Under the pieces are notes generated by a model. The model did not search any database and was not told where the DNA came from. It saw nothing but the letters and a program-made list of their open reading frames with translations. 54,770 bases of DNA from Planifilum fimeticola (GTDB lineage Bacteria; Bacillota; Bacilli; Thermoactinomycetales; DSM-44946), in the NCBI RefSeq assembly GCF_003001905.1, contig NZ_PVNE01000027.1, forward strand, positions 1-54,770. The letters are read 5' to 3'. Made by a program: the position numbers and the translations under genes. This document shows positions 1-7,590 of the stretch, one piece after another; positions within the stretch are counted from its first letter, which is position 1, and each line of letters starts with the position of its first letter.

Positions 1-88
1 AGTTCGGTATGACCGATATTTGCATATATATAGAGCTTTTTGCCTGATCGCATTCATTATTTGGTGTGTAAACCGAATTTTGAAATAG
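1..88 (+). CDS. 3' end of an upstream gene, possible membrane protein tail
   Basis: Reading frame 2 is open from the window edge to a TAG at 86-88. Its 28 codons end in a hydrophobic stretch followed by a basic tail (AFCLIAFIIWCVNRILK). This could be the C-terminus of a gene lying mostly outside the window and overlapping the first codons of the lipase gene. The fragment is too short to identify, and the open frame may be chance. Confidence 0.25.
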   Translation, partial: VRYDRYLHIYRAFCLIAFIIWCVNRILK

Positions 89-1323
89 CTTCTAGTGAAG
101 AAGAAGAGAATAAAGGGCTGTTGGAGAGAATCCTTGAAGAATTAGAAAAGGCATCAAAGGAAGAAAAGAGACCTATTTCTCTTACTCACGGTGGTCTGAT
201 ATGGTGGTTTCTTCAACAATACGGTGATAATATCTTCAGAGCAGTATGGGGATGGGTGGTCGATCAGGCAATCGTTCTGGGGAAATGGGTTGCCAATCAG
301 ATAGTCGCCGCGTGGAATTGGACATTGAACAAGGCATATGCCGCCTGGAACTGGACAAAGGGGAAAGTCATCAGCGCGTGGAATTGGACGAAAGGGAAAG
401 CAATCGCTGCGTGGAACAGAATAAAGTTCACTGCTTGGGCACTCAGTAATCCCTCCCAAGTGTTTGATCGCGGCACTCCGAAATTGGATGATTATCAAGT
501 GACAGATTACCAGTTGAAACAATTAACTGATCTAGCCTATGAGAAAATCCATAAAATAAGTGATGAAGATCTGAGTAATATTTTTGGTGTAGATAAAAAC
601 GGAGATTCCAATGGCATAATAATTGATCGTGAAGATAAAGCTAATGGTTTTCAGGCCATAGCTGTTAAAAACAAGGTCACCAATGAGGTAGTTATTGCTT
701 TCAGGGGATCAGATTTTGAGTATAATGGCGTTGATTGGTGGGGGCAAAATCTCTCTATTTGGTTACAATTTAAAGGTCCTCAAATTGATAGCGCTGATCA
801 ATTTATTGAAAGAGTGATGAATAACGATCGTGTAAAAGGTTCGCGCATTATTTTGACTGGTCATTCACAGGGTGGATTTCATGGGCAACGGGGGGCTATG
901 AAGTATGGACTTCCTGCTGTTACATTTAACGCACCTGGTCTAAAACCGCATCCTGTGAGTGGTGCGAGTGGTACGTTTGGTTTTTGGAAGGCTTTTAAGA
1001 CGTTGACAAATCCAAATATGGATATTATTGTAGATCCGATTAACGCACTGGGAGCCTATGATGAGAGGGTAATCAATTATGTAAATAAGGAAGATCCTGT
1101 AGGAAACTTCGGAGTTCATTTCGGTAAAGTTGTATTAACCGGAAAGAACAGCACCCCGGGAGAGAGAAATGATTATCTGCGTCCACTAAAAGATAGAGAA
1201 CAAAATGTAATACAAAAGTTCACAACTTTGCTTGGTAGAGGTGGAATTGACGAAGTACGTTATCAACATGGCACTGTTTCCTTTGATGAACATTTTGGAA
1301 GAGATGGAAACATAGCAAGATAG
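40..1323 (+). CDS. Lipase-fold (class 3-like) protein with Trp-rich 11-residue repeats, candidate toxin
   Basis: A 427-residue reading with an alpha/beta-hydrolase lipase core. Ser276 sits in GHSQGG (residues 274-279) as the probable nucleophile. A preceding strand carries VVIAFRGSD (about 217-225), the usual lipase-3 oxyanion region. EDPVG (351-355) offers the acid, and His360 or His410 the base. Residues 67-132 form six consecutive 11-residue repeats of the type AAWNWTKGKAI, predicted amphipathic helices that could insert into or bind membranes. No signal peptide is visible, so export would need a dedicated route such as type VII secretion; none is seen in the window. The start is unsure: TTG 40 and GTG 64 both lack a good ribosome site and an upstream frame overlaps. 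The downstream membrane-anchored paralogue array suggests a phospholipase toxin with immunity proteins; this role is inferred. Confidence 0.7.
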   Translation: MPDRIHYLVCKPNFEIASSEEEENKGLLERILEELEKASKEEKRPISLTHGGLIWWFLQQYGDNIFRAVWGWVVDQAIVLGKWVANQIVAAWNWTLNKAYAAWNWTKGKVISAWNWTKGKAIAAWNRIKFTAWALSNPSQVFDRGTPKLDDYQVTDYQLKQLTDLAYEKIHKISDEDLSNIFGVDKNGDSNGIIIDREDKANGFQAIAVKNKVTNEVVIAFRGSDFEYNGVDWWGQNLSIWLQFKGPQIDSADQFIERVMNNDRVKGSRIILTGHSQGGFHGQRGAMKYGLPAVTFNAPGLKPHPVSGASGTFGFWKAFKTLTNPNMDIIVDPINALGAYDERVINYVNKEDPVGNFGVHFGKVVLTGKNSTPGERNDYLRPLKDREQNVIQKFTTLLGRGGIDEVRYQHGTVSFDEHFGRDGNIAR

Positions 1324-1340
1324 TCCTTGATGTTGAAAGG

Positions 1341-2354
1341 GTGATGGTCTTGCGCCTGTTTTTGGCGATTTTCCTAACATTGTTGTTGCCAGGTCTGGGA
1401 CAATTGGTTAATGGGCATCGCTGGAAAGGAATTGTGTTTATTGGTCTTGACTTTGTAGGAATCGTTTTAAACCATACGGTATCTGAAATTCCGGTTTATC
1501 TGCTGTATGCTGTTGCGCTGGTTGATGCAGCTATTTTTGGATTTAAAGTACAGAGAGGAAAACTGGAAGCTCCAAAAGGAAGAAAGTTCGTGTTGGAAGT
1601 AGTCGTGATTTCAATATTATCTATTTTGATAACCGGGATATTCGATGAATGGATGATACAATACAGACCTAATCCATTTGAAGAGCTTCAAAATCTGGGA
1701 GAACCCTCCGAAGAAGAAAAGCAGCAGGTGAAGAAGGAAGCGGAGCAGTATCTGAAGGAGCGATACGGCGAGGAGTTTTATGTGGATAATCTCCATTACA
1801 TTTGGCAAACAGATCGATGGAGCATGAGGGGACATCTGAAAAACGAAGAAGGATGGGACTTCTGGGTATCAAAGGCAAGGGGCCAATTTAAGGATGCCTA
1901 TTTTACCCACCGCATTTCCAGGGATGCAGAGGAAGAGATCAAACCTCAAATCGAGGAAGCCTTTGACTCTCTTATCAACTGGGATACCTCGGTGGGGGTA
2001 GCTGATGAGATAAAAGATCAATATGCAAAATCCATTCCCAGCTACCAAGAGCTTCGTGAAAAGACAAAGCGATACAAACAAACAATTACCATTGCCTTGG
2101 CCACCTCTTTGACAGAGAAAAATCAGGAACAGGAATTTGAGGAAGTATACCGTTTGGTGTCGTATTTGAATCAAAACAACATTAGAGCAGATATGGTGAT
2201 ATTCTACTATGATCCTTCCATCAAGGAAAAAGGGATTAAAAAAGTTGATTTTACTAGATCAGGGTATTATCAAGAGTATTTGACAGGCCTTCTGGAAATC
2301 AATGATGTTTCCAAGGTAAAAACAGCAAAGGATATCGGTAAGTATCTTAAGTAA
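1341..2354 (+). CDS. Membrane-anchored first copy of the repeated immunity-like domain
   Basis: A 337-residue protein. Residues 1-110 contain about three hydrophobic segments and a PGLGQLVNG...KG motif like TM2/DUF5683-type small membrane proteins. From EPSEEEKQ (about residue 115) onward it is the same domain as in the six lipoproteins that follow, including YLKERYGEEFYVD, GWDFWVSK and FYYDPSIKEKGIKKVDFT. The domain is thus anchored by transmembrane helices here instead of a lipid. GTG 1341 and ATG 1344 both follow GAAAGG at 1335-1340. The gene starts 17 nt after the lipase stop, so the two are probably co-transcribed. The domain itself is not one I can assign to a named family; a cystatin-like fold is possible. 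Its probable role, by position, is neutralising the upstream lipase at the membrane. Confidence 0.75.
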   Translation: MMVLRLFLAIFLTLLLPGLGQLVNGHRWKGIVFIGLDFVGIVLNHTVSEIPVYLLYAVALVDAAIFGFKVQRGKLEAPKGRKFVLEVVVISILSILITGIFDEWMIQYRPNPFEELQNLGEPSEEEKQQVKKEAEQYLKERYGEEFYVDNLHYIWQTDRWSMRGHLKNEEGWDFWVSKARGQFKDAYFTHRISRDAEEEIKPQIEEAFDSLINWDTSVGVADEIKDQYAKSIPSYQELREKTKRYKQTITIALATSLTEKNQEQEFEEVYRLVSYLNQNNIRADMVIFYYDPSIKEKGIKKVDFTRSGYYQEYLTGLLEINDVSKVKTAKDIGKYLK

Positions 2355-2360
2355 ATAAAA

Positions 2361-2380
2361 AGGGGAGGGAATCCTCCCCT
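2361..2380 (+). terminator. Intergenic hairpin, type I
   Basis: AGGGGAGG (2361-2368) pairs with CCTCCCCT (2373-2380) around a GAAT loop, then ATTTG rather than a real T-run. The same element recurs at 3183-3202 and 4903-4922, each about 20 nt before the next start codon. It may act as a weak terminator or as an RNA-stabilising processing element inside the operon. Confidence 0.55.
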
Positions 2381-2399
2381 ATTTGAAGGTGTCAAGGGG

Positions 2400-3176
2400 A
2401 TGAGAAGGAGAACAGCATTTGCATGGACCTTGATTGTATGTCTTTTAAGTGGCGGATGTTCTCTGTTGACTCCGGAGAAAAGTGTTGTGGACAAGATACT
2501 TGAGGAAATGGAGAATATGTCAGAGCCCTCCGAAGAAGAAAAGCAGCAGGTGAAGAAGGAAGCGGAGCAGTATCTGAAGGAGCGATATGGCGAGGAGTTT
2601 TATGTGGATAATCTCAAATACATTTGGCCAACAGATCGATGGAGCATGAGGGGACATCTGAAAAACGAAGAAGGATGGGACTTCTGGGTATCAAAGGCAA
2701 GGGGCCAATTTAAGGATGCCTATTTTACTCACCGCATTTCCAGGGATGCAGAGGAAGAATTTAAACCAATTATTGCTGAAGCACTTGATAGTCTCATCAA
2801 TTGGCAGACTTCAGTGGTTGCGGAAGATGAGGTAGAAGATCAATATGCCAAATCGATTCCCAGCTATCAGGAGCTTCGTAAAGAGACCCAAAAGTACCGA
2901 CAAATAATAAGAATTGCCTTGGCCACTTCTTTGACAGAAAAAAATCAGGACCAGGAATTTGAGAAAGTATACCGCTTGGTGTCGTATCTAAATCAGAACA
3001 ATGTTCGAGCGGCAGTTGATGTATTATACTATGATCCAGCTATCAAGGATAAAGGTATCCAAAAAATAGATTTCACCAATTCTGGGGAGTATCAAGAGTA
3101 TTTGACAGGCCTTCTGGAAATCAATGATGTTTCCAAGGTAAAAACAGCAAAGGATATCGGTAAGTATCTTAAGTAA
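2400..3176 (+). CDS. Lipoprotein, array copy 2 (immunity-like)
   Basis: A 258-residue lipoprotein. Its signal peptide begins MRRRTAFAW, is hydrophobic to residue 16 and ends in the lipobox LSGGC (Cys20), so the mature protein should be tethered to the outer face of the membrane. The rest is the shared array domain. The centre is variant b (EEFKPIIAEALDSLINWQTSVVAEDEVE) and the C-terminus variant I (LTGLLEINDVSKVKTAKDIGKYLK). ATG 2400 is preceded by GAAGGTG at 2385-2391 with about 8 nt spacing. It lies 45 nt after copy 1. The function is unknown from sequence; protection against the 40-1323 lipase is inferred from arrangement. Confidence 0.85.
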   Translation: MRRRTAFAWTLIVCLLSGGCSLLTPEKSVVDKILEEMENMSEPSEEEKQQVKKEAEQYLKERYGEEFYVDNLKYIWPTDRWSMRGHLKNEEGWDFWVSKARGQFKDAYFTHRISRDAEEEFKPIIAEALDSLINWQTSVVAEDEVEDQYAKSIPSYQELRKETQKYRQIIRIALATSLTEKNQDQEFEKVYRLVSYLNQNNVRAAVDVLYYDPAIKDKGIQKIDFTNSGEYQEYLTGLLEINDVSKVKTAKDIGKYLK

Positions 3177-3182
3177 ATAAAA

Positions 3183-3202
3183 AGGGGAGGGGATCCTCCC
3201 CT
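3183..3202 (+). terminator. Intergenic hairpin, type I
   Basis: AGGGGAGG (3183-3190) and CCTCCCCT (3195-3202), the second occurrence of the 2361-2380 element with one loop change. It separates array copies 2 and 3. Confidence 0.55.
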
Positions 3203-3221
3203 ATTTGAAGGTGTCAAGGGG

Positions 3222-4013
3222 ATGAGAAGGAGAACGGCATTTGCATGGATCTCGATTATATGTCTGCTTTTAAGTGCCGGATGTTCTCTGTTTCCCCCGG
3301 AAAGAAGTGTTGTGGACAAGATACTTGAGGAAATGGAGAATCTGTCAGAGCCCTCCGAAGAAGAAAAGCAGCAGGTGAAGAAGGAAGCGGAGCAGTATCT
3401 GAAGGAGCGATACGGCGAGGAGTTTTATGTGGATAATCTCCATTACATTTGGCAAACAGATACATGGGATATGAGGGGGCATTTGAAAAACGAAGAAGGA
3501 TGGGATTTCTGGGTATCAAAGGCAAGGGGCCAATTTAAGGATGCCTACTTTATCCATCGCATTTCCAGGGATGCAGAGGAAGAGATCAAGCCTCAAATCG
3601 AGGAAGCCTTTGACTCTCTTATCAACTGGGATACCTCGGTGGGTGTGCCTGAAGAGATCGAGGATCAATATGCAAAATCCATTCCCAGCTACCAAGAGCT
3701 TCGTGAACAGACTAAGAGATACTATCAAACAATTACCATTGCCTTGGCCACTTCTTTGACAGAAAAGAATCAGGAACAGGAATTTGAGGAAGTATACCGC
3801 TTGGTGTCGTATTTGAATCAAAACAACATAAGAGCAGAAATAGAGATATTCTACTATGATCCTTCCATCAAGGAAAAAGGGATTAAAAAAGTTGATTTTA
3901 CAAGGCAGGTGCAATATGAGGGCTTTTTGACTGCCAAGATAGAGATTGATGATGTTTCGCAGGTAAAGAGGGAAAGAGATTTGGAAAACCATTTCAGGTT
4001 CGTAAACAAATAA
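3222..4013 (+). CDS. Lipoprotein, array copy 3 (immunity-like)
   Basis: A 263-residue lipoprotein with lipobox LSAGC (Cys21) after MRRRTAFAWISIICLL. The central module is variant a (EEIKPQIEEAFDSLINWDTSVGV), as in copies 1 and 4. Its C-terminus is variant II (FLTAKIEIDDVSQVKRERD, ending HFRFVNK), otherwise found only in copy 6. This combination is direct evidence of module exchange. The start is ATG 3222 with GAAGGTG upstream, as for copy 2. It is slightly longer than its neighbours because of the extra C-terminal tail. Confidence 0.85.
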   Translation: MRRRTAFAWISIICLLLSAGCSLFPPERSVVDKILEEMENLSEPSEEEKQQVKKEAEQYLKERYGEEFYVDNLHYIWQTDTWDMRGHLKNEEGWDFWVSKARGQFKDAYFIHRISRDAEEEIKPQIEEAFDSLINWDTSVGVPEEIEDQYAKSIPSYQELREQTKRYYQTITIALATSLTEKNQEQEFEEVYRLVSYLNQNNIRAEIEIFYYDPSIKEKGIKKVDFTRQVQYEGFLTAKIEIDDVSQVKRERDLENHFRFVNK

Positions 4014-4042
4014 AGTAATAGAGGTTCAATTGTAGGGGGTGG

Positions 4043-4075
4043 GGGATGGTTGTTGAAAACCATCCCACTGTTTTT
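4043..4075 (+). terminator. Intergenic hairpin, type II, with T-run
   Basis: GGGATGGTT (4043-4051) pairs with AACCATCCC (4058-4066), followed by ACTG and TTTTT. It repeats almost exactly at 6639-6672, also after a copy with C-terminal variant II, so gene end and terminator moved together. It looks like a real intrinsic terminator or attenuator splitting the array transcript. Confidence 0.65.
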
Positions 4076-4092
4076 ACTGGGAGGGTTGCTGA

Positions 4093-4896
4093 ATGGATCT
4101 TTTCTATGATAGGGGGATGAGAAGGAGAACGGCATTTGCATGGACCTTGATTGTATGTTTGCTTTTAAGTGGCGGATGTTCTCTGTTGACTCCGGAGAAA
4201 AGTGTTGTGGACAAGATACTTGAGGAAATGGAGAATATGTCAGAGCCCTCCGAAGAGGAAAAGCAAAAGGTAAAGCAGGAGGCGGAGCAGTATCTGAAGG
4301 AGCGATATGGCGAGGAGTTTTATGTGGATGATCTCCATTACATTTGGCAGACTAATAGATGGAGTATGAGAGGACATTTAACAAACGAAAAAGGTTGGGA
4401 TTTTTGGGTATCAAAGTACAATGGACAATTCAAAGATGCCTATTTTACCCACCGCATTTCCAGGGATGCAGAGGAAGAGATCAAACCTCAAATCGAGGAG
4501 GCCTTTGACTCTCTTATCAACTGGGATACCTCGGTGGGTATACCTGAAGAGATCGAGGATCAATATGCAAAATCCATTCCCAGCTACCAAGAGCTTCGTG
4601 AAAAGACAAAGCGTTACAAACAAACAATTACCATTGCCTTGGCCACCTCTTTGACAGAGAAAAATCAGGAACAGGAATTTGAGGAAGTATACCGTTTGGT
4701 GTCGTATTTGAATCAAAACAACATTAGAGCAGACATGGAGATATTCTACTATGATCCTTCCATCAAGGAAAAAGGGATTAAAAAAGTTGATTTTACTAGA
4801 TCAGGGTATTATCAAGAGTATTTGACAGGCCTTCTGGAAATCAATGATGTTTCCAAGGTAAAAACAGCAAAGGATATCGGTAAGTATCTTAAGTAA
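4093..4896 (+). CDS. Lipoprotein, array copy 4 (immunity-like)
   Basis: From ATG 4093 the protein has 267 residues; from the internal ATG 4117 it has 259 and begins MRRRTAFAW like its paralogues. GGGAGGG near 4079-4086 sits about 7 nt before ATG 4093 and favours the longer form, whereas 4117 directly abuts AGGGGG. Lipobox LSGGC follows (Cys21 counted from 4117). The central module is variant a and the C-terminus variant I, so it is closest to the domain of copy 1. A local difference is SKYNGQFKDAYF where others have SKARGQFKDAYF. Confidence 0.85.
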   Translation: MDLFYDRGMRRRTAFAWTLIVCLLLSGGCSLLTPEKSVVDKILEEMENMSEPSEEEKQKVKQEAEQYLKERYGEEFYVDDLHYIWQTNRWSMRGHLTNEKGWDFWVSKYNGQFKDAYFTHRISRDAEEEIKPQIEEAFDSLINWDTSVGIPEEIEDQYAKSIPSYQELREKTKRYKQTITIALATSLTEKNQEQEFEEVYRLVSYLNQNNIRADMEIFYYDPSIKEKGIKKVDFTRSGYYQEYLTGLLEINDVSKVKTAKDIGKYLK

Positions 4897-4902
4897 ATAA
4901 AA

Positions 4903-4922
4903 AGGGGAGGGAATCCTCCCCT
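4903..4922 (+). terminator. Intergenic hairpin, type I
   Basis: AGGGGAGG (4903-4910) and CCTCCCCT (4915-4922), identical in arms and GAAT loop to 2361-2380. It lies between array copies 4 and 5. Confidence 0.55.
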
Positions 4923-4941
4923 ATTTGAAGGTGTCAAGGGG

Positions 4942-5718
4942 ATGAGAAGGAGAACGGCATTTGCATGGATCTCGATTATATGTCTGCTTTTAAGTGCCGG
5001 ATGTTCTCTGTTGACTCCGGAGAAAAGTGTTGTGGACAAGATACTTGAGGCAATGGAGAATCTATCAGAGCCCTCCGAAGAGGAAAAGCAAAAGGTGAAG
5101 CAGGAAGCGGAGCAGTATCTGAAGGAGCGATATGGCGAGGAGTTTTATGTGGATGATCTCCATTACGCTTGGCAGACGGATAGGTGGTCCATGAGGGTAC
5201 ATGACAAGAATGGATGGGACTTTTGGGTTTTTAATGACGATGGTCAGTTTGAAGATACGTATTTTAGTAATCGCCTCTCAAGAGATGCACAGAAAGAATT
5301 TAAGCCAATTATTGAGAAAACGTTTGACAGTCTGATCAATTGGGAGACTTCAGTGATTGCGGAAGATGAGGTAGAAGGTCAATATGCCAAATCGATTCCC
5401 AGTTATCAAGAACTTCGTAAAGAGACCCAAAAGTACCGACAAATAATAAAAATTGCCTTGGCCACTTCTTTGACGGAGAAGAAACAGGAGAAGGAAATTG
5501 AGAAAGTATATCGCTTGGTGTCGTATCTGAATCAGAACAATATACGAGCTCTACTTCTTGTATTCTACTATGATCCTACCCTCAAAGAGAAAGGGATTCG
5601 AGAGGTAGACTTTACTAAACTAGGGGATTATCAGGATTATTCGACTGCTACACTTGAGATCAAAGACGTATCAAAGATAAAAACAATAAAGGATATCCAA
5701 AGATATTTAATAAAGTAA
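4942..5718 (+). CDS. Lipoprotein, array copy 5 (immunity-like)
   Basis: A 258-residue lipoprotein with lipobox LSAGC (Cys21). Its centre is variant c (GQFEDTYFSNRLSRDAQKEFK, LINWETSVIAEDEVE), shared only with copy 7. Its C-terminus (YSTATLEIKDVSKIKTIKDIQ) is unique to this copy. It lacks two residues around residue 90 relative to others (MRVHDKNGWDFW instead of MRGHLKNEEGWDFW). ATG 4942 follows GAAGGTG at the same spacing as copies 2 and 3. A longer spacer of 107 nt separates it from copy 6. Confidence 0.85.
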   Translation: MRRRTAFAWISIICLLLSAGCSLLTPEKSVVDKILEAMENLSEPSEEEKQKVKQEAEQYLKERYGEEFYVDDLHYAWQTDRWSMRVHDKNGWDFWVFNDDGQFEDTYFSNRLSRDAQKEFKPIIEKTFDSLINWETSVIAEDEVEGQYAKSIPSYQELRKETQKYRQIIKIALATSLTEKKQEKEIEKVYRLVSYLNQNNIRALLLVFYYDPTLKEKGIREVDFTKLGDYQDYSTATLEIKDVSKIKTIKDIQRYLIK

Positions 5719-5825
5719 AGGTGGATGAATTTCTCCCCTTTTGGTGTGTAATCGTTTTCGAACTGCATTGAGTGCAATGGATCGATCTTTTAAAAAAAGT
5801 ACCCTATTTATATAAGGGGATATTT

Positions 5826-6611
5826 ATGAGAGCAGTAATTTCATGGATATTTTTTGTATGTCTGCTTTTAAGTGCCGGATGTTCTCTGTTGACTCCGGAG
5901 AAAAGTGTTGTGGACAAGATACTTGAGGCAATGGAGAATCTATCAGAGCCCTCCGAAGAAGAAAAGCAGAAGGTGAAGCAGGAGGCGGAGCAGTATCTGA
6001 AGGAACGATACGGCGAGGAGTTTTATGTGGATAATCTCCATTACATTTGGCAAACAGATACATGGGATATGAGGGGGCATTTGAAAAACGAAGAAGGATG
6101 GGATTTCTGGGTATCAAAGGAAAGGGGCCAATTTAAGGATGCCTATTTTACCCACCGCATTTCCAGGGATGCAGAAGAAGAATTTAAACCAATTATTGAG
6201 GAAGCGCTTGATAGTCTCATCAATTGGCAGACTTCTGTTGTTGCTGAAGATGAAGTAGAAAACAAATACGCCAAGTCTATTCCCAGCTATCAGGAGCTTC
6301 GTAAAGAAACTCGGGAGTATCGACAAATAATAAGGATTGCCTTGGCCACTTCTTTGACAGAGAAAAATCAGGAACAGGAATTTGAGAAAGTATATCGTTT
6401 GGTGTCGTATTTGAATCAAAACAACATAAGAGCAGAAATAGAGATATTCTACTATGATCCTTCTATCAAGGAAAAAGGGATTAAAAAAGTTGATTTTACA
6501 AGGCGGGTACAATATGAGGGCTTTTTGACTGCCAAGATAGAGATTGATGATGTTTCGCAGGTAAAGAGGGAAAGAGATTTGGAAAACCATTTCAGGTTCG
6601 TAAACAAATAA
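5826..6611 (+). CDS. Lipoprotein, array copy 6 (immunity-like)
   Basis: A 261-residue lipoprotein starting at ATG 5826, with AAGGGGA at 5814-5820 as ribosome site; an in-frame upstream ATG at 5772 has no ribosome site. The signal peptide (MRAVISWIFFVCLLLSAGC, Cys19) differs from the MRRRTAFAW group. The centre is variant b, as in copy 2, and the C-terminus variant II, as in copy 3: a second independent mosaic combination. Confidence 0.85.
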   Translation: MRAVISWIFFVCLLLSAGCSLLTPEKSVVDKILEAMENLSEPSEEEKQKVKQEAEQYLKERYGEEFYVDNLHYIWQTDTWDMRGHLKNEEGWDFWVSKERGQFKDAYFTHRISRDAEEEFKPIIEEALDSLINWQTSVVAEDEVENKYAKSIPSYQELRKETREYRQIIRIALATSLTEKNQEQEFEKVYRLVSYLNQNNIRAEIEIFYYDPSIKEKGIKKVDFTRRVQYEGFLTAKIEIDDVSQVKRERDLENHFRFVNK

Positions 6612-6638
6612 AGGAATAGAGGTTTCATTGTAGGGGGT

Positions 6639-6672
6639 GGGATGGTTGTTGAAAACCATCCCACTGTTTTTA
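6639..6672 (+). terminator. Intergenic hairpin, type II, with T-run
   Basis: GGGATGGTT (6639-6647) and AACCATCCC (6654-6662), then ACTG and TTTTT. It is the second copy of the 4043-4075 element, including the following GGGAGGGTTGCTGAATGG context. Confidence 0.65.
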
Positions 6673-6717
6673 CTGGGAGGGTTGCTGAATGGATCCTTTC
6701 TATATAGGGGGATGAAT

Positions 6718-7494
6718 ATGAGAACAGTATTTGCATGGACCTTGATTATATGTCTGCTTTTAAGTAGCGGATGTTCTCTGTTGACTCCGGAGAAAAGTGT
6801 TGTGGACAAGCTGCTGGAGGAAATGGAGAATCTGTCAGAGCCCTCCGAAGATGAAAAGCAGCAGGTGAAGCAGGAGGCGGAGCAGTATCTGAAGGAACGA
6901 TACGGCGAGGAGTTTTATGTGGATGATCTTCATTACATTTGGCAGACGGATTCCTGGGATATGAGGGGACATCTGAAAAGCGAAAAAGGATGGGACTTTT
7001 GGGTTTTTAAGGACGATGGACAGTTTGAAGATACGTATTTTAGTAATCGCCTCTCAAGAGATGCACAGAAAGAATTTAAGCCAATTATTGAGAAAACGTT
7101 TGACAGCCTGATCAATTGGGAGACTTCAGTGATTGCGGAAGATGAGGTAGAAGATCAATATGCTAAATCGATTCCCAGCTATCAAGAACTTCGTAAAGAG
7201 ACCCAAAAGTACCAACAAATAATAACAATTGCCTTGGCCACTTCTTTGACGGAGAAGAATCAGGAGCAGGAAATTGAGGAAGTATATCGCTTGGTGTCGT
7301 ATCTGAATCAGAACAATATACGAGCTGAGCTTGATGTGCTTTATTATGATCCCGCGATCAAGAAAAGCGGGGTTAAAGAGGTTGATTTCACCAGGAGAAC
7401 AGAGTATACGGAGTATTCAACAGGCCTGATAGAGATCGCAGATGTCTCGGAGATTAAAGCGAAAAAGGATATTAAAAAGAATTTGATCAAGTAA
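6718..7494 (+). CDS. Lipoprotein, array copy 7 (immunity-like)
   Basis: A 258-residue lipoprotein. ATG 6718 lies 6 nt after AGGGGG (6706-6711); ATG 6712 would add two residues. The lipobox is LSSGC (Cys19). The centre is variant c, as in copy 5. The C-terminus (EYSTGLIEIADVSEIKAKKDIKK) is unique. In the copy 4 context the repeated spacer provides an in-frame ATG (4093), but here that ATG (6688) is out of frame, so the spacer repeat has been reused with a different start. It is the last array member and is followed by a terminator. Confidence 0.85.
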   Translation: MRTVFAWTLIICLLLSSGCSLLTPEKSVVDKLLEEMENLSEPSEDEKQQVKQEAEQYLKERYGEEFYVDDLHYIWQTDSWDMRGHLKSEKGWDFWVFKDDGQFEDTYFSNRLSRDAQKEFKPIIEKTFDSLINWETSVIAEDEVEDQYAKSIPSYQELRKETQKYQQIITIALATSLTEKNQEQEIEEVYRLVSYLNQNNIRAELDVLYYDPAIKKSGVKEVDFTRRTEYTEYSTGLIEIADVSEIKAKKDIKKNLIK

Positions 7495-7495
7495 A

Positions 7496-7519
7496 GGGGA
7501 GGGTGAATTCCTCCCTTTT
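7496..7519 (+). terminator. Terminator after the lipoprotein array
   Basis: GGGGAGGG (from 7496) pairs with CCTCCC (7510-7515) and is followed by TTTT. It is a shorter-looped relative of the type I hairpins and marks the array end. Confidence 0.6.
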
Positions 7520-7590
7520 GTCTCTAAAATAAAACGGTAGAGGAAGACCTTGAAACGCAAGCGGACTACACTTTAAAGGGTATAGCGGCA

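Larger units (their letters stand above)
1680..7494 (+). repeat. Seven tandem paralogous copies of one ~230-residue domain
   Basis: Copies lie at 1341-2354 (membrane fused), 2400-3176, 3222-4013, 4093-4896, 4942-5718, 5826-6611 and 6718-7494. They share long near-identical stretches at DNA level as well as protein level, for example the segment encoding EQYLKERYGEEFYVD. Three central variants and four C-terminal variants are combined differently in different copies, showing recombination or gene conversion within the array. Intergenic spacers are repeated as well: one hairpin type follows copies 1, 2 and 4, another follows copies 3 and 6. Confidence 0.95.

Noticed and set aside
1680-7494. CRISPR array or phage repeat region
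   Set aside because: The repeats are full coding paralogues hundreds of bases long with lipoboxes, not short direct repeats with spacers.
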